64,000 bases of DNA from Tenacibaculum lutimaris (GCF_003610735.1 NZ_RAQM01000006.1:456274-520273); one strand, 5' to 3'. Shown: positions 36,225 to 47,078, counted from the first letter of the stretch. A program made the numbers and translations. Notes: generated by a model from the sequence alone, not told the origin.

Positions 36225-36698
36225 TTAAATTAAATCAGGGTTTATTATAATTTTATTTTTATCAACTGTAATTAAACTATAATCAGAATGATTTTCAGCT
36301 GTAATAATTAATTGCTTTCCAACATTAAGAGAGATATCAATCAGAAGCTTCATTAATTCATTATGATCTTCTATTGAATTAAACTCTCTAGGGTCAATAT
36401 CAAATTCTATTTCTTCAGGAGTAAAAAAATGTAAGTTTATTTGAATTTTATCTTTGATAAAAATTTTAGCTACTGATAACAATCCTTCACCACTATTCCA
36501 ACCATTTTTTATCTGAGACAAATCTATCTTACAATCATTTTTATCAGTATCAATATTATACCATGCTAGTTTACAATGTTGATTCAAAAAAACAATAAGT
36601 TTTTCCCAATCATAAACATTGGTATTTAAAATGTAAATATCTCTCCAGCTTCCATCCCAATCATAAACCTTACTTTTTAATAATTCCCAATTTATCAT
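36225..36698 (-). CDS. Unknown small acidic protein
   Basis: 157 residues, acidic, Trp-rich at the N-terminus (NWELL, DWDGSWRD, DWEKL), with alternating strands and helices and no signal or membrane segment. It has the general look of single-domain proteins found as orphan immunity proteins, but no signature lets me name a family. It sits in an otherwise conserved row between dgt (6 bp away) and nrdA, with a terminator upstream of it. Confidence 0.65.
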   Translation of the reverse strand: MINWELLKSKVYDWDGSWRDIYILNTNVYDWEKLIVFLNQHCKLAWYNIDTDKNDCKIDLSQIKNGWNSGEGLLSVAKIFIKDKIQINLHFFTPEEIEFDIDPREFNSIEDHNELMKLLIDISLNVGKQLIITAENHSDYSLITVDKNKIIINPDLI

Positions 36699-36721
36699 CA
36701 GAATAAAATTTTGTCGAAAAT

Positions 36722-36754
36722 ACTAAAAAAGAGAAGCCTCTCGACTTCTCTTTA
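36722..36754 (-). terminator. Intrinsic terminator after nrdA
   Basis: Stem AAAGAGAAG (36728-36736) with CTTCTCTTT (36745-36753), followed by T-rich sequence on the minus strand. Confidence 0.82.
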
Positions 36755-36776
36755 TCACTTTTAATTTAATTCTAGC

Positions 36777-39161
36777 TTAAGATCCGCACATTAAACAATC
36801 GTCTGGACCTGCATTTTTAGAAGCTTCTACCATCGCTTTGAATTCATCCGTACTCATTGGCTTGTCTTCTTCTTTCTTTTCTACATTTAACGTAAACTGC
36901 TTCGCGTTTACTGCAGATTTTGTACGTAAATAGTACATTCCTGTTTTTAAGCCCGATTTCCAAGCATAGAAGTGCATAGAAGTTAACTTCGCAAAGTCAG
37001 GATCTTGCATAAATAAGTTTAACGATTGAGATTGATCAATAAAATATCCTCTATGGCGTGCCATATCAATAATATCTTTCATACTCATTTCCCAAACCGT
37101 TTTGTATAAATCTTTTAAGTTTTGTGGAATAGCATCAATATGCTGGATAGATCCGTTTGCACGCATAATATCTTCTTTCATATTGTTGTCCCATAAATCT
37201 AATTCTACTAAATCTTCTAATAAATGTTTGTTTACTACGATAAACTCACCAGATAATACTCTACGAGTATAAATGTTAGAAGTATATGGTTCGAATGCTT
37301 CGTTGTTTCCTAAAATTTGAGAAGTAGATGCAGTTGGCATAGGTGCTACTAATAACGAGTTACGAACTCCATGTTTCTTCACTTCTTTACGTAACTTCGC
37401 CCAATCCCAGCGGCCACTTAATTCATCATCATTAATTCCCCACATATTGTGCTGGAATTCTCCTTGCGACATTGGCGAACCTTCAAATGTTGAATACGCT
37501 CCTTTTGCTTTTGCAACTTCCATAGATGAAGTAACCGCAGCAAAGTATAAGGTTTCAAAAATTTCTTGGTTCAACTTCTTAGCTTCTTCTGAAGTAAATG
37601 GTAAACGTAACATGATAAAAGCATCTGCTAACCCTTGAATTCCTAATCCAACCGGACGGTGACGGAAATTAGAGTTTTCAGCTTCTTTTACTGGATAATA
37701 GTTACGATCGATAACTGTATCTAAATTACGCGTAACTTTTTTAGTTACTTCAAATAATTTTTGGTGATCGAAGAACTTGTTTCCATTTTCATCTTCGGCA
37801 ACAAACATTGGAATTGCAATCGATGCTAAGTTACATACTGCAACTTCATCTTCTGCAGTATATTCCATAATCTCAGTACATAAATTTGAAGAACGAATGG
37901 TTCCTAAATTCTTTTGATTCGACTTACGGTTTGCCGCATCTTTATATAACATGTACGGAGTACCTGTTTCAATTTGTGATTCTAAGATTTTCTCCCATAA
38001 ATCACGCGCTTTAATAGTTTTTCTTCCTTTACCTGCAGCCTCATATCCTGTATATAAACGCTCAAACTCTTCACCATACGTATCGTATAAATGTGGACAC
38101 TCGTGCGGACACATTAACGTCCATTCAGCATCTTCTTGTACACGTTTCATGAATAAATCTGAAATCCACATAGCGTAGAATAAATCACGTGCACGCATTT
38201 CTTCTTTACCATGGTTTTTCTTTAAGTCTAAGAAATCGTAAATATCAGCATGCCAAGGCTCTAAATACATAGCGAATGATCCTTTACGTTTTCCTCCTCC
38301 TTGGTCTACATAACGAGCTGTATCGTTAAATACACGTAACATAGGTACAATTCCATTCGATGTTCCGTTAGTACCAGCAATGTATGATCCTGTCGCACGA
38401 ATATTATGAATAGATAACCCGATACCTCCAGCTGATTGTGAAATTTTAGCTGTTTGTTTTAAAGTATCGTAAATCCCATCAATACTATCATCTTGCATTT
38501 GTAATAAGAAACAAGAAGACATTTGTGGTTTAGGCGTACCTGAGTTAAATAAGGTTGGTGTTGCGTGGGTAAAGTATTTTTTACTCATCAATTCGTATGT
38601 AGCAATTGCTTCGTCAATATCTTCTTTGTGGATACCTATAGCAACACGCATTAACATTTGTTGCGGACGCTCAACAATGTTTCCGTTTAATTTTAATAAG
38701 TAAGAACGCTCTAATGTTTTAAAACCAAAATAATCGTAGTTAAAATCACGGCTATAGATAATTGTTGAATCTAATTTATCAGCATTGTCCATGATAATTT
38801 TATATACATCATCTGCTAATAAAGGAGCTTTATTTCCTGTACGTGGATTGATGTACTCGTATAAATCGGTCATTGTTTCCGAAAACGATTTCTTGGTGTT
38901 TTTATGTAAGTTAGATACGGCAATTCTCGCTGCTAATTTCGCATAATCAGGATGCGCAGTTGTCATTGTCGCAGCAATTTCAGCTGCTAAATTATCTAAC
39001 TCAGAAGTAGTTACCCCATCATACAGTCCTTCAATAACACGCATTGCTACTTTTACTGGATCAACGATATTGTTTAATCCGTAACACATTTTTCTAACCC
39101 TTGCTGTGATTTTATCGAACATCACAGGCTCTTTTCTGCCGTCTCTTTTTACTACATACAT
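36777..39161 (-). CDS. nrdA: Ribonucleoside-diphosphate reductase alpha subunit
   Basis: 794 residues, class I. An N-terminal ATP-cone ([18 protein letters not shown]) gives allosteric control. The active site holds Cys in SSCFLLQM and SSNLCTEI with the radical-site loop NLASIAIPM. The C-terminus carries the redox Cys pair (DDCLMCGS), reduced by thioredoxin or glutaredoxin; a thioredoxin gene lies 4 kb away. It reduces NDPs to dNDPs with NrdB. It is downstream of nrdB with a 175 bp gap containing hairpins. Confidence 0.95.
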   Translation of the reverse strand: MYVVKRDGRKEPVMFDKITARVRKMCYGLNNIVDPVKVAMRVIEGLYDGVTTSELDNLAAEIAATMTTAHPDYAKLAARIAVSNLHKNTKKSFSETMTDLYEYINPRTGNKAPLLADDVYKIIMDNADKLDSTIIYSRDFNYDYFGFKTLERSYLLKLNGNIVERPQQMLMRVAIGIHKEDIDEAIATYELMSKKYFTHATPTLFNSGTPKPQMSSCFLLQMQDDSIDGIYDTLKQTAKISQSAGGIGLSIHNIRATGSYIAGTNGTSNGIVPMLRVFNDTARYVDQGGGKRKGSFAMYLEPWHADIYDFLDLKKNHGKEEMRARDLFYAMWISDLFMKRVQEDAEWTLMCPHECPHLYDTYGEEFERLYTGYEAAGKGRKTIKARDLWEKILESQIETGTPYMLYKDAANRKSNQKNLGTIRSSNLCTEIMEYTAEDEVAVCNLASIAIPMFVAEDENGNKFFDHQKLFEVTKKVTRNLDTVIDRNYYPVKEAENSNFRHRPVGLGIQGLADAFIMLRLPFTSEEAKKLNQEIFETLYFAAVTSSMEVAKAKGAYSTFEGSPMSQGEFQHNMWGINDDELSGRWDWAKLRKEVKKHGVRNSLLVAPMPTASTSQILGNNEAFEPYTSNIYTRRVLSGEFIVVNKHLLEDLVELDLWDNNMKEDIMRANGSIQHIDAIPQNLKDLYKTVWEMSMKDIIDMARHRGYFIDQSQSLNLFMQDPDFAKLTSMHFYAWKSGLKTGMYYLRTKSAVNAKQFTLNVEKKEEDKPMSTDEFKAMVEASKNAGPDDCLMCGS

Positions 39162-39336
39162 ATTGATATTGGTTTTTAGTTGGTTAATAGCGTCGCCAAA
39201 ACATAGTTGTTTATGACAACATGTAAAATGTTAATACTAGTTTGTTTCTTTTGAAACGATTATAACGCTAAAGCACTGAAAAAAGTGCTCTAGCTGAGTA
39301 ATACTGCATGTAGGGGAAATAGCAGCTTATTGGTTC
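39162..39336 (-). other. nrdB-nrdA spacer with several hairpins
   Basis: 175 bp with three short dyads: AGCACT/AGTGCT (39272-39277 with 39284-39289), GTTTC/GAAAC near 39244-39257, and GTTGT/ACAAC near 39208-39222. These could form an attenuator or an RNA-processing site between nrdB and nrdA. No ORF or consensus promoter is visible. Confidence 0.4.
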
Positions 39337-40308
39337 CTAAAAATCTGCATCAAAGCTGATGCTTCCTGTACCACCAGATTTTACTCCAGCTTTTTGGTAC
39401 TCTGATACTCTTTTTTCAAAGAAGTTAGTTTTTCCTTCCAAAGAAATCATTTCCATGAAATCAAATGGATTGGTTGCTTCGTATTCTTTTTCACAACCAA
39501 ATTCAAGTAATAATCTATCAGTTACGTACTCTAAATATTGAGTCATTAAAGTTGCATTCATACCTATTAAACTCACTGGAAGTGACTCAGTAATAAACTC
39601 TCTTTCAATATCTAAAGCAGAAATAATAATTTCTTTAATTCTTTCTTTTGGTACTTTGTTTACTAAGTGGTGGTTGTGTAAGTGTACCGCAAAATCACAG
39701 TGCATACCCTCATCACGAGAAATTAACTCGTTAGAGAAGGTTAGCCCAGGTAATAACCCACGTTTCTTTAACCAGAAAATTGAACAGAATGATCCTGAGA
39801 AGAAAATTCCTTCAACTGCAGCAAAAGCAATTAAACGTTCTGCAAAAGAATCAGATTCAATCCATTTTAATGCCCAGTCAGCTTTCTTTTTAATGGCAGG
39901 AAAAACATCAATTGCTTTAAACAACCTGTCTTTCTCCTCTTCATCTTTAATATACGTATCAATTAATAATGAATAGGTTTCAGAGTGAATGTTTTCCATC
40001 ATGATTTGAAAACCATAAAAGAATTTTGCTTCTGAATATTGAACTTCGTTTACAAAGTTTTCTGCTAAGTTTTCATTTACAATTCCGTCAGATGCTGCAA
40101 AAAATGCTAAAACGTGTTTAATAAAATAACGCTCATCATCTGTTAACTTGGTATTCCAGTCATTTAAGTCTGAATGTAAATCAATTTCTTCTGCAGTCCA
40201 AAAACAAGCTTGTTGCTTTTTATACCATTCCCATAAATCGTTATGTTGGATTGGAAAAATTACAAATCTGTCTTTATTTTCTTGTAAAATTGGTTCAATA
40301 GATGCCAT
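39337..40308 (-). CDS. nrdB: Ribonucleoside-diphosphate reductase beta subunit
   Basis: 323 residues, class I di-metal radical subunit. Ligand segments are visible in [26 protein letters not shown] and [15 protein letters not shown]. It forms the holoenzyme with NrdA. The end of the protein ([11 protein letters not shown]) is the usual docking tail. Its upstream region (307 bp) holds a short palindrome and the trxA terminator. Confidence 0.95.
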   Translation of the reverse strand: MASIEPILQENKDRFVIFPIQHNDLWEWYKKQQACFWTAEEIDLHSDLNDWNTKLTDDERYFIKHVLAFFAASDGIVNENLAENFVNEVQYSEAKFFYGFQIMMENIHSETYSLLIDTYIKDEEEKDRLFKAIDVFPAIKKKADWALKWIESDSFAERLIAFAAVEGIFFSGSFCSIFWLKKRGLLPGLTFSNELISRDEGMHCDFAVHLHNHHLVNKVPKERIKEIIISALDIEREFITESLPVSLIGMNATLMTQYLEYVTDRLLLEFGCEKEYEATNPFDFMEMISLEGKTNFFEKRVSEYQKAGVKSGGTGSISFDADF

Positions 40309-40516
40309 GCTTTCTTTAGCTCTTTTAGTGTGTTATTTTTTTATCGCCTGAGGGAGAAACAAAGATTGAAAAAATTGCTAAAAATTGAAAGCTATACTTA
40401 TTCACAAATCCCTTGAAGTTTTTAACAAAATGAATTTTTTACCTAATTTTAAGAAAACTCTCTCCTTTTATAAAAAACTTAAAAACAAACACTTAAAAAA
40501 CAAAAAACCGCTTAAA

Positions 40517-40531
40517 CAGTGATACTCACTG
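40517..40531. promoter_or_regulatory. Perfect palindrome, possible operator
   Basis: CAGTGA and TCACTG flank a TAC centre. It lies ~209 bp upstream of nrdB and beside the trxA terminator. It lacks the A/T-run context of a terminator, so a binding site is more likely. It does not match an NrdR box. Confidence 0.35.
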
Positions 40532-40555
40532 AGTTTCTTATTTAGTGCTTACACA

Positions 40556-40587
40556 TAAAAAAAGTGATGCAAATTGCATCACTTTTT
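40556..40587 (-). terminator. Intrinsic terminator after trxA
   Basis: Stem AAAAAGTGATGC with GCATCACTTTTT around AAATT, 30 bp beyond the trxA stop on the minus strand. Confidence 0.9.
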
Positions 40588-40615
40588 AACTCCTCATTTT
40601 AGTCTAAAAAAGAGC

Positions 40616-40975
40616 TTATTTTTCAACCTTTAAAACATCTGAAATAATTTGTTCTATTTGTTTTTTTGGTAACGCTCCATGAGCCATTTGTGGATCTTCG
40701 CCTACTGGACAAAATAACATCGATGGAATACTTCTAATACCAAAAGCAGCTGATAATTCTTGTTCAGCTTCTGTATCTATTTTATAAATATTGATTTTTC
40801 CTTCATACTCTGCACTCAGCTCTTCTAAAACAGGTGCTAAAGCTTTACAAGGTCCACACCAATCGGCATAAAAATCTATAATTGCAGGAATTTCTCCTTC
40901 AAATTTCCACTCTTTATTCTCTTCATAGTTAAAAACCTTCTTAAAGAAAGTTTCTTTATTTAAATTCTCTGTCAT
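40616..40975 (-). CDS. trxA: Thioredoxin
   Basis: 119 residues with the active site WCGPCK (Cys40 and Cys43), the cis-Pro in SIPSM and the usual betaalpha fold. The N-terminus carries about 20 extra residues compared with E. coli TrxA, common in this phylum. It reduces disulfides, including those of ribonucleotide reductase encoded next door. It is monocistronic. Confidence 0.93.
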   Translation of the reverse strand: MTENLNKETFFKKVFNYEENKEWKFEGEIPAIIDFYADWCGPCKALAPVLEELSAEYEGKINIYKIDTEAEQELSAAFGIRSIPSMLFCPVGEDPQMAHGALPKKQIEQIISDVLKVEK

Positions 40976-41066
40976 GTTTATCTGTCGTATTATAATTATG
41001 TAAAGGTAGTCGTTTTTATTTCAATAGCTTTCAGTAGTATTTTTGTTAAATTCATCTTAAAATGAA

Positions 41067-41095
41067 TTGTTATGATTGTTTTTCTTCTAAATTTG
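41067..41095 (+). promoter_or_regulatory. Promoter of the S9 oligopeptidase gene
   Basis: TTG at 41067-41069, an 18 bp spacer, then TAAATTTG at 41088-41095, matching the Bacteroidota -33/-7 layout. The ATG is 25 bp downstream at 41120. Confidence 0.55.
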
Positions 41096-41119
41096 ATCCA
41101 ATTAACCAATTTTTAAATC

Positions 41120-43279
41120 ATGAAAAAAATCCTTCTTCCCATTATTTGTGCAGGAGCAATTTTAGTTTCTTGTAAAGAAGAAAAACAATCTAAAAATAAT
41201 ATTAGTGTGAATTATCCTGAAACGGCTAAAAAGCCTGTGGTAGATGAATACTTTGGCACCAAAGTAACTGATAACTACCGTTGGTTAGAAGATGATAGAA
41301 GTGCTGAAACAGAGGCTTGGGTTAAGGCTGAAAATGAAGTTACCTTCGATTATCTAAGTAAAATTCCATATCGCGAGCAATTAAAAGATCGTTTATCAGA
41401 ATTATGGAACTACGAAAAAGTGGGAACACCATTTAAAGAAGGAGATTATACTTATTTCTATAAAAATGACGGATTACAAAACCAATACGTTATTTATAGA
41501 AAAGATAAAGATGGAAAAGAAGAAGTTTTCTTAGACCCTAACACTTTTGCTGAAGATGGAACTACTTCATTAGGATCAATCAGTTTTACTAAAGATGGAA
41601 AAACAGTTGCGTATGCTATTTCTGAAGGAGGAAGTGATTGGAGAAAAGTAATTGTAATGGATGCTGAAACTAAAGAAATTAAAGGAGATACTTTAGTTGA
41701 TGTAAAATTCTCTGGAATTGCTTGGAAAGGAAACGAAGGTTTCTACTATTCTAGCTACGATAAACCAAAAGGAAGTGAGTTATCAGCAAAAACTGATCAA
41801 CACAAATTATACTACCATAAATTAGGAACTCCTCAAAGTTCTGATGAAGTTATTTTTGGAGCTACTCCAGAACAAAAGCACCGTTATGTAGGTGGTTACT
41901 TAACTGAAGACAATAAATACTTATTAATTTCTGCTTCAACTTCAACTTCAGGAAACAAGTTATTCATTAAAGACTTAACTGACCCAAATAGTAAGTTAAC
42001 ACCAATTATTGACAATTTTGATAGCGATACAGGTGTAATTGACAGTAGAGGAAGTAAATTATACTTAGTTACTAATTTAAACGCACCTAACAAAAAGATT
42101 GTTACTGTAGATGCTGCAAACCCAACACCTGAAAACTGGGTAGATTTCATTCCTGAAACAGAAAATGTATTATCTCCTTCAACTGGAGGTGGATATTTCT
42201 TTGCTAAATATATGGTAGATGCTGTTTCTAAAGTAGTACAATACGATTTTGACGGAAAATTAATCCGTGAGGTTGAATTACCTGGAGTAGGAACTGCTGG
42301 TGGTTTCGGTGGAAAAACTGAGGCTAAAGAGTTATATTTCTCTTTCACAAACTACAACACTCCTAGCTCTTCTTACAAATTCAATCCAGAAGACGGAACA
42401 TATGAATTATACTGGAAACCTGCTATTTCTTTCAACGCAGATGACTATGAAAGTAAGCAAGTATTCTATACTTCAAAAGACGGAACAAAAGTTCCTATGA
42501 TTATTACCTATAAAAAAGGATTAGAGTTAAATGGTAAAAATCCAACTATTTTATATGGTTACGGTGGATTCAATGTTTCTTTAACTCCTAGCTTTAGTAT
42601 TGCTAACGCTGTTTGGATGGAGCAAGGTGGTGTATACGCTGTACCAAACTTACGTGGTGGTGGAGAGTACGGTAAAAAATGGCACGATGCAGGTACGCAA
42701 TTAAAAAAGCAAAATGTATTTGATGATTTTATTGCTGCTGCTGAATACTTAATCAAAGAAAACTATACATCATCTGATTACTTAGCTATTAGAGGAGGAT
42801 CTAACGGAGGTTTATTAGTAGGAGCTACTATGACACAACGTCCTGATTTAATGAAGGTAGCTTTACCTGCTGTTGGAGTTTTAGATATGTTACGTTACCA
42901 CACATTTACAGCTGGAGCTGGTTGGGCTTACGACTACGGAACTTCTGAGCAAAGTGAAGAAATGTTCAACTACTTAAAAGGATATTCACCAGTACACAAT
43001 GTAAAAGAAGGTGTTCAATATCCTGCAACAATGGTAACTACTGGTGACCATGACGATCGTGTAGTTCCTGCGCACAGTTTTAAATTTGCTGCTGAATTAC
43101 AAGATAAGCAACAAGGTAACAACCCTGTGTTAATCAGAATTGAAACGAATGCTGGTCACGGAGCAGGAACTCCTGTAGCTAAAACTATTGAGCAATATGC
43201 TGATATTTTCGGGTTCACTTTATTTAATATGGGATTTGAATCGTTACCAAATACTCAAAAATCAAAAATAAAGAGTTAA
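41120..43279 (+). CDS. Prolyl oligopeptidase-family serine peptidase (S9A), lipoprotein
   Basis: 719 residues. A signal peptide with lipobox (ILVSC) is followed by the beta-propeller gate and the C-terminal alpha/beta hydrolase. The triad is visible as Ser in RGGSNGGLL, Asp in [11 protein letters not shown] and His in NAGHGAG. It cleaves short peptides after proline, here in the periplasm. It lies upstream of an M13 peptidase on the same strand with a hairpin between, so the two may form a peptide-use unit with separate transcripts. Confidence 0.93.
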   Translation: MKKILLPIICAGAILVSCKEEKQSKNNISVNYPETAKKPVVDEYFGTKVTDNYRWLEDDRSAETEAWVKAENEVTFDYLSKIPYREQLKDRLSELWNYEKVGTPFKEGDYTYFYKNDGLQNQYVIYRKDKDGKEEVFLDPNTFAEDGTTSLGSISFTKDGKTVAYAISEGGSDWRKVIVMDAETKEIKGDTLVDVKFSGIAWKGNEGFYYSSYDKPKGSELSAKTDQHKLYYHKLGTPQSSDEVIFGATPEQKHRYVGGYLTEDNKYLLISASTSTSGNKLFIKDLTDPNSKLTPIIDNFDSDTGVIDSRGSKLYLVTNLNAPNKKIVTVDAANPTPENWVDFIPETENVLSPSTGGGYFFAKYMVDAVSKVVQYDFDGKLIREVELPGVGTAGGFGGKTEAKELYFSFTNYNTPSSSYKFNPEDGTYELYWKPAISFNADDYESKQVFYTSKDGTKVPMIITYKKGLELNGKNPTILYGYGGFNVSLTPSFSIANAVWMEQGGVYAVPNLRGGGEYGKKWHDAGTQLKKQNVFDDFIAAAEYLIKENYTSSDYLAIRGGSNGGLLVGATMTQRPDLMKVALPAVGVLDMLRYHTFTAGAGWAYDYGTSEQSEEMFNYLKGYSPVHNVKEGVQYPATMVTTGDHDDRVVPAHSFKFAAELQDKQQGNNPVLIRIETNAGHGAGTPVAKTIEQYADIFGFTLFNMGFESLPNTQKSKIKS

Positions 43280-43326
43280 AAACTGTAACACTTTTATAAA
43301 AACACACTCTTATTAGAGTAAATTTA

Positions 43327-43358
43327 CTACCTCGGGGCAAAAACCTCGAGGTAGTTTG
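43327..43358 (+). terminator. Terminator-like hairpin between S9 and M13 peptidase genes
   Basis: Stem CTACCTCG (43327-43334) with CGAGGTAG (43347-43354), large loop and a short T-run (TTTG). Read-through into the M13 gene is possible. Confidence 0.6.
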
Positions 43359-43391
43359 TTAAATATAAGATTCAATCAAAAATCACAAAAA

Positions 43392-45494
43392 ATGAAAACC
43401 ATTCACAAAATGTTGTTTACAACTGCAGTTGCTTCTTTAGGAGTCGTTGCTTGTAAAACAGACAAAAAGCCTGAAGAAAAAGTGCAGGCAATTGTTTTAG
43501 AAAACATGGATACTTCGGTACAACCAACAGACGATTTCTTTAGATATGTAAACGGTTCTTGGGTTGATAAAACAGAAATTCCTGCTGATGAAACTTCTTG
43601 GGGAGGATTCAACCAATTAAGAAAAACTACGACTAAAGATGTTTTAGCCATCTTAAACAAAGCAATTGAAGAAGGAAACTTCGAAAAAATAAAAGATGCT
43701 GAAGGAAACGAAATAGATTCTGATCAAGAAAAAGCTGTAAACTACTACGAAACCATTATGGATACCGTAGCTAGAAACAAAGCTGGAAAAGCACCAGTAC
43801 AACCTTTTCTTCAAAAAATTGAAGAAATTAAAGACTTAAACGACGTACAAACATATATTACCAACATGGCTCCTTACGGTGGCGCTGGTTTCTATGGTTT
43901 TGGGGTATTCAATGACCTTAAAAACAGTAGTATGAATGCTGGTTATATGGGTGCTGGTGGACTTGGTTTATCAAGAGACTACTATGTAGATGAAAAAGTA
44001 AAGGACAAGCTTGAAAAATATCAAGTCTTTGTAGCGAATATGTTACAAGAATTTGGTGATGACGAAGCAACAGCTAAGAAAAATGCAGCAACTATTGTTG
44101 CTTTTGAAAAAAGTTTAGCTGAACCAATGATGACTAAAGAAGAGCGTAGAGATACTCGTAAAATGTACAATCCTATGACTATTGCTGAATTATCTGAATT
44201 AGCTCCAGTAATTGATTGGGAAGCGCATTTAAAAGGAATTGGTGTTAACCTTGAAGGTTTAGATGGTGCTAAAGGTCTTGAAAAAGTTATCGTTACCGAT
44301 CCTAAATACTTCAAAGCTATGAACGAAGTATTAAAAAATGCTCCTATTGAAGATGTTAAATTAGTATTACGTTGGAATGCAATTAACAACTCTTTAGGTT
44401 TATTATCTACCGATTTAGAAAAAGCTAATTGGGAGTTTTACAGCAAAGAAATGCGTGGAGCTAAACAACAAAAACCAAGAAACGAACGTGCTTTAGCAAA
44501 CTTAAATGGTGCCATTGGTGAAGCTTTAGGTAAGTTATATGTTGATGAAAAGTTCCCACCAGAGGCGAAGCAAAAAGCTAAGGAAATGATTGATAACGTA
44601 ATGTTAGGTTTTGAAAAACGTATTGCGCAATTACCTTGGATGAGTGCTGAAACTAAAGAAAAAGCTTTAGAAAAATTAAGCAAATTAACTGTTAAAATTG
44701 CCTACCCTGATAAGTGGAAAGATTACGCTACTTTACAAGTAAAAGGATTAGAACAAGGAGGTACATACTTTGATAATGCCGTTAACGTTCGTAAATGGAA
44801 CTTTGAAAAAGATATGGCTAAATTAGGTAAAGAAGTAGATAGAACTGAGTGGGGAATGTCTCCTCAAACAGTAAATGCTTACTTTAACCCTGTAAACAAC
44901 GAAATCGTTTTCCCTGCAGCAATTTTACAACCTCCTTTCTACAACTATAAAGCTGATGAAGCTGTAAATTATGGAGGAATTGGAGCTGTTATTGGTCACG
45001 AAATTTCACATAGTTTTGATGATTCTGGTGCTCGTTTTGACGGTGATGGAAACTTAAAAAACTGGTGGACTGAAGAAGATTCAGAAAAATTTAAAGAAGC
45101 TGGTGCTAAATTAATCAAACAATTTAGTGACATTGTTGCTATAGACAGTATGAACTTAAACGGTGAATTTACATTAGGTGAGAACATTGGTGATTTAGGT
45201 GGTGTACAAGCTGCTTATGAAGGATTACAAATTTTCTTAGAAAAGAATGGTCGTCCTGAAAACATTGATGGTTATACTCCTGAGCAACGTTTCTTCCTTT
45301 CTTGGGCAACAATTTGGAGAACTAAAGTACGTGATGAGGCTTTAAAAAACCAAATCATGACCGATCCGCATGCTCCTGGAAAGTACAGAGCGTATATGCC
45401 TCTTAAAAATGTTGATGCTTTCTACGAAGCATTTGACGTTAAAGAAGGAGATAATATGTACTTAAAACCAGAAGATCGCGTTAGAATTTGGTAA
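43392..45494 (+). CDS. M13-family zinc endopeptidase (PepO/neprilysin type), lipoprotein
   Basis: 700 residues from the ATG at 43392, which opens a signal with lipobox (GVVAC). An upstream in-frame ATG at 43356 lies inside the hairpin and is unlikely. The zinc site is HEISH in VIGHEISHSFDDSGARFD, with the third ligand Glu in GENIGDLGG and the substrate-binding NAYFNPVNNEI upstream. It degrades peptides in the periplasm or at the surface. Confidence 0.93.
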   Translation: MKTIHKMLFTTAVASLGVVACKTDKKPEEKVQAIVLENMDTSVQPTDDFFRYVNGSWVDKTEIPADETSWGGFNQLRKTTTKDVLAILNKAIEEGNFEKIKDAEGNEIDSDQEKAVNYYETIMDTVARNKAGKAPVQPFLQKIEEIKDLNDVQTYITNMAPYGGAGFYGFGVFNDLKNSSMNAGYMGAGGLGLSRDYYVDEKVKDKLEKYQVFVANMLQEFGDDEATAKKNAATIVAFEKSLAEPMMTKEERRDTRKMYNPMTIAELSELAPVIDWEAHLKGIGVNLEGLDGAKGLEKVIVTDPKYFKAMNEVLKNAPIEDVKLVLRWNAINNSLGLLSTDLEKANWEFYSKEMRGAKQQKPRNERALANLNGAIGEALGKLYVDEKFPPEAKQKAKEMIDNVMLGFEKRIAQLPWMSAETKEKALEKLSKLTVKIAYPDKWKDYATLQVKGLEQGGTYFDNAVNVRKWNFEKDMAKLGKEVDRTEWGMSPQTVNAYFNPVNNEIVFPAAILQPPFYNYKADEAVNYGGIGAVIGHEISHSFDDSGARFDGDGNLKNWWTEEDSEKFKEAGAKLIKQFSDIVAIDSMNLNGEFTLGENIGDLGGVQAAYEGLQIFLEKNGRPENIDGYTPEQRFFLSWATIWRTKVRDEALKNQIMTDPHAPGKYRAYMPLKNVDAFYEAFDVKEGDNMYLKPEDRVRIW

Positions 45495-45520
45495 ATTCAA
45501 CAAAAAAAATAAGTACCTTT

Positions 45521-45547
45521 AAACCAGTGTGTAAACACTGGTTTTTT
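45521..45547 (+). terminator. Intrinsic terminator after M13 peptidase gene
   Basis: Stem AAACCAGTGT (45521-45530) with ACACTGGTTT (45535-45544) around GTAA, then a T-run. Confidence 0.9.
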
Positions 45548-45626
45548 ATTTTTAATAAATAGATAATTAGGTATTGCGTATTTCAAAAAATAGTAAGTAA
45601 TTCGCCCTCCTTAACTTTTTATCTGA

Positions 45627-46040
45627 ATGAAACTAATAGGAAGAGCTGAAAAAATATCCTTTTTAAATTGGGAAATTGAAGATTTGCCTGCTAAAATAGA
45701 TACAGGCGCCTATACTTCTGCGATACATTGTAAGCATATTAAAGAAAAAGATGGTGTATTAGAATTTATATTATTGTGTCCGAAAACAGAAAAATACAAT
45801 AATAAATTACTACAAACTAACAAGTATCAAGTTAAAAGTATAAGAAGCTCAAACGGTAAAAAACAAAAAAGATATGTAGTATCAACATCTGTTGTTTTTT
45901 TCGATAAAAAATATAAAATAAAACTATCTTTATCTGATAGAGGTAAAATGACCTATCCAGTTTTAATTGGTAGAAAATTTTTAAATAAAAAGTTTATCGT
46001 TGATGTTTCACAAAAAAACATCGCATCAAAAGAAAAATAA
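45627..46040 (+). CDS. rimB: RimB-type retropepsin-like protease (COG4067)
   Basis: 137 residues. The retropepsin-like core has DTGAYTSAIH near 27-36, with the catalytic Asp-Thr-Gly, and a C-terminal YPVLIGRKFL strand. This group, often annotated as an ATP-dependent zinc protease, includes RimB of the Pseudomonas RimABK system, where it trims glutamates added to S6 by RimK. It is followed by rimK 102 bp downstream, which supports that role. Substrate in this organism is inferred. Confidence 0.85.
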   Translation: MKLIGRAEKISFLNWEIEDLPAKIDTGAYTSAIHCKHIKEKDGVLEFILLCPKTEKYNNKLLQTNKYQVKSIRSSNGKKQKRYVVSTSVVFFDKKYKIKLSLSDRGKMTYPVLIGRKFLNKKFIVDVSQKNIASKEK

Positions 46041-46110
46041 AATGAAACCTGCGTAATTTAAATAATTATAAAATATTTACTTGATTATTTAAATTAACAA
46101 AGGTTATATT

Positions 46111-46146
46111 ATGACTATTAAAAAAACAGTAAAAACAAACACATGA
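46111..46146 (+). CDS. Possible 11-residue leader peptide before rimK
   Basis: ATG at 46111 encodes [11 protein letters not shown] and stops at 46144-46146, overlapping the rimK ATG in ATGA. An AAAGG lies upstream. Such an overlap could couple translation to rimK. The peptide is short and basic and could be chance. Confidence 0.25.
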   Translation: MTIKKTVKTNT

Positions 46147-47015
46147 AAATTGTTGTTCTTTCTAGAAACTCAAAATTATATTCAACAAAACGTTTAGTAG
46201 AAGCAGGAGAAAAAAGAGGTCATGAAATGTTGGTATTAGATCATACAAAATGTGATTTAATTATTGAAAAAAGAAAACCAGCTATTGTATACAATCATGA
46301 GCTAATAACTGATGTAGATGCTATTATACCTCGTATCGGAGCTTCAGTTACTTTTTATGGTACTGCTGTAGTACGCCAATTTGAAATGATGAAAGTTTTT
46401 TCGGTTGTAGAATCACAAGCCTTAGTGAGATCTAGAGATAAATTAAGTAGTTTACAAGTGCTATCTAGAGCTAATTTAGGCTTACCAAAAACTGTTTTTA
46501 CTAATTATTCTAAAGATACTTCTGAAATTATTAAAAAAGTAGGAGGAGCTCCTTTAATCATCAAATTACTAGAAGGAACACAAGGTTTAGGAGTTGTATT
46601 AGCTGAAACAAAAAAAGCTGCTGAATCGGTTTTAGAAGCGTTTAACGGCCTTCAAGCACGTGTAATCGTTCAAGAGTATATTAAAGAAGCGAAAGGAGCA
46701 GATATTCGTGCTTTTGTGGTTGATGGCGTGGTTGTAGGGGCTATGAAGCGTCAGGGTAAAGAAGGAGAGTTTAGATCAAACTTACACAGAGGCGGTACTG
46801 CTGAAATCATAGAATTAACTGATGAAGAAGAAAATGCTGCTTTAAAAGCTGCTAAAGCAATGCGCTTAGGTGTTGCTGGGGTAGATATGTTACAGTCAGA
46901 TAGAGGTCCGTTAATTTTAGAAGTAAACTCTTCTCCTGGTTTAGAAGGTATTGAAAAAGCCACAGGAAAAGACATTGCCAAAAGTATTATTCGCTTTGTA
47001 GAAAGAAGCGCTTAA
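46143..47015 (+). CDS. rimK: Ribosomal protein S6--L-glutamate ligase RimK
   Basis: 290-residue ATP-grasp ligase closely following E. coli Rim[22 protein letters not shown] near 63-83, [44 protein letters not shown] and [14 protein letters not shown]. It adds glutamate residues to the C-terminus of ribosomal protein S6 in known cases. It lies next to a RimB-type protease. A second, more divergent RimK is at 14014. Confidence 0.92.
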   Translation: MKIVVLSRNSKLYSTKRLVEAGEKRGHEMLVLDHTKCDLIIEKRKPAIVYNHELITDVDAIIPRIGASVTFYGTAVVRQFEMMKVFSVVESQALVRSRDKLSSLQVLSRANLGLPKTVFTNYSKDTSEIIKKVGGAPLIIKLLEGTQGLGVVLAETKKAAESVLEAFNGLQARVIVQEYIKEAKGADIRAFVVDGVVVGAMKRQGKEGEFRSNLHRGGTAEIIELTDEEENAALKAAKAMRLGVAGVDMLQSDRGPLILEVNSSPGLEGIEKATGKDIAKSIIRFVERSA

Positions 47016-47022
47016 AAATATA

Positions 47023-47050
47023 AACCGATACGAAAGTGTCGGTTTTTTCT
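47023..47050 (+). terminator. Intrinsic terminator after rimK
   Basis: Stem AACCGATAC with GTGTCGGTT closed by a GAAA tetraloop, then a T-run. Confidence 0.9.
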
Positions 47051-47065
47051 TTCCTACTAATCCGT

Positions 47066-47073
47066 TACTTTTG
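47066..47073 (+). promoter_or_regulatory. -7 box of ABC transporter gene, possibly leaderless
   Basis: TACTTTTG matches TAnnTTTG and ends 5 bp before the ATG at 47079. No clear -33 TTTG is present. Confidence 0.4.
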
Positions 47074-47078
47074 CATTT

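Larger units (their letters stand above)
40309..40615. other. 307 bp intergenic region between nrdB and trxA
   Basis: Contains, from right to left, the trxA terminator (about 40556-40587), the perfect palindrome CAGTGA-TAC-TCACTG (40517-40531) and a very AT-rich stretch. An AATCTTTG near 40360 on the minus strand resembles a -7 box of nrdB with one mismatch. No ORF of note and no repeat is seen otherwise. Confidence 0.5.

Noticed and set aside
39307..39324. Second copy of the MITE-like arm near the nrdB end
   Set aside because: Only a short GAAATAGC match; not enough for a repeat copy.
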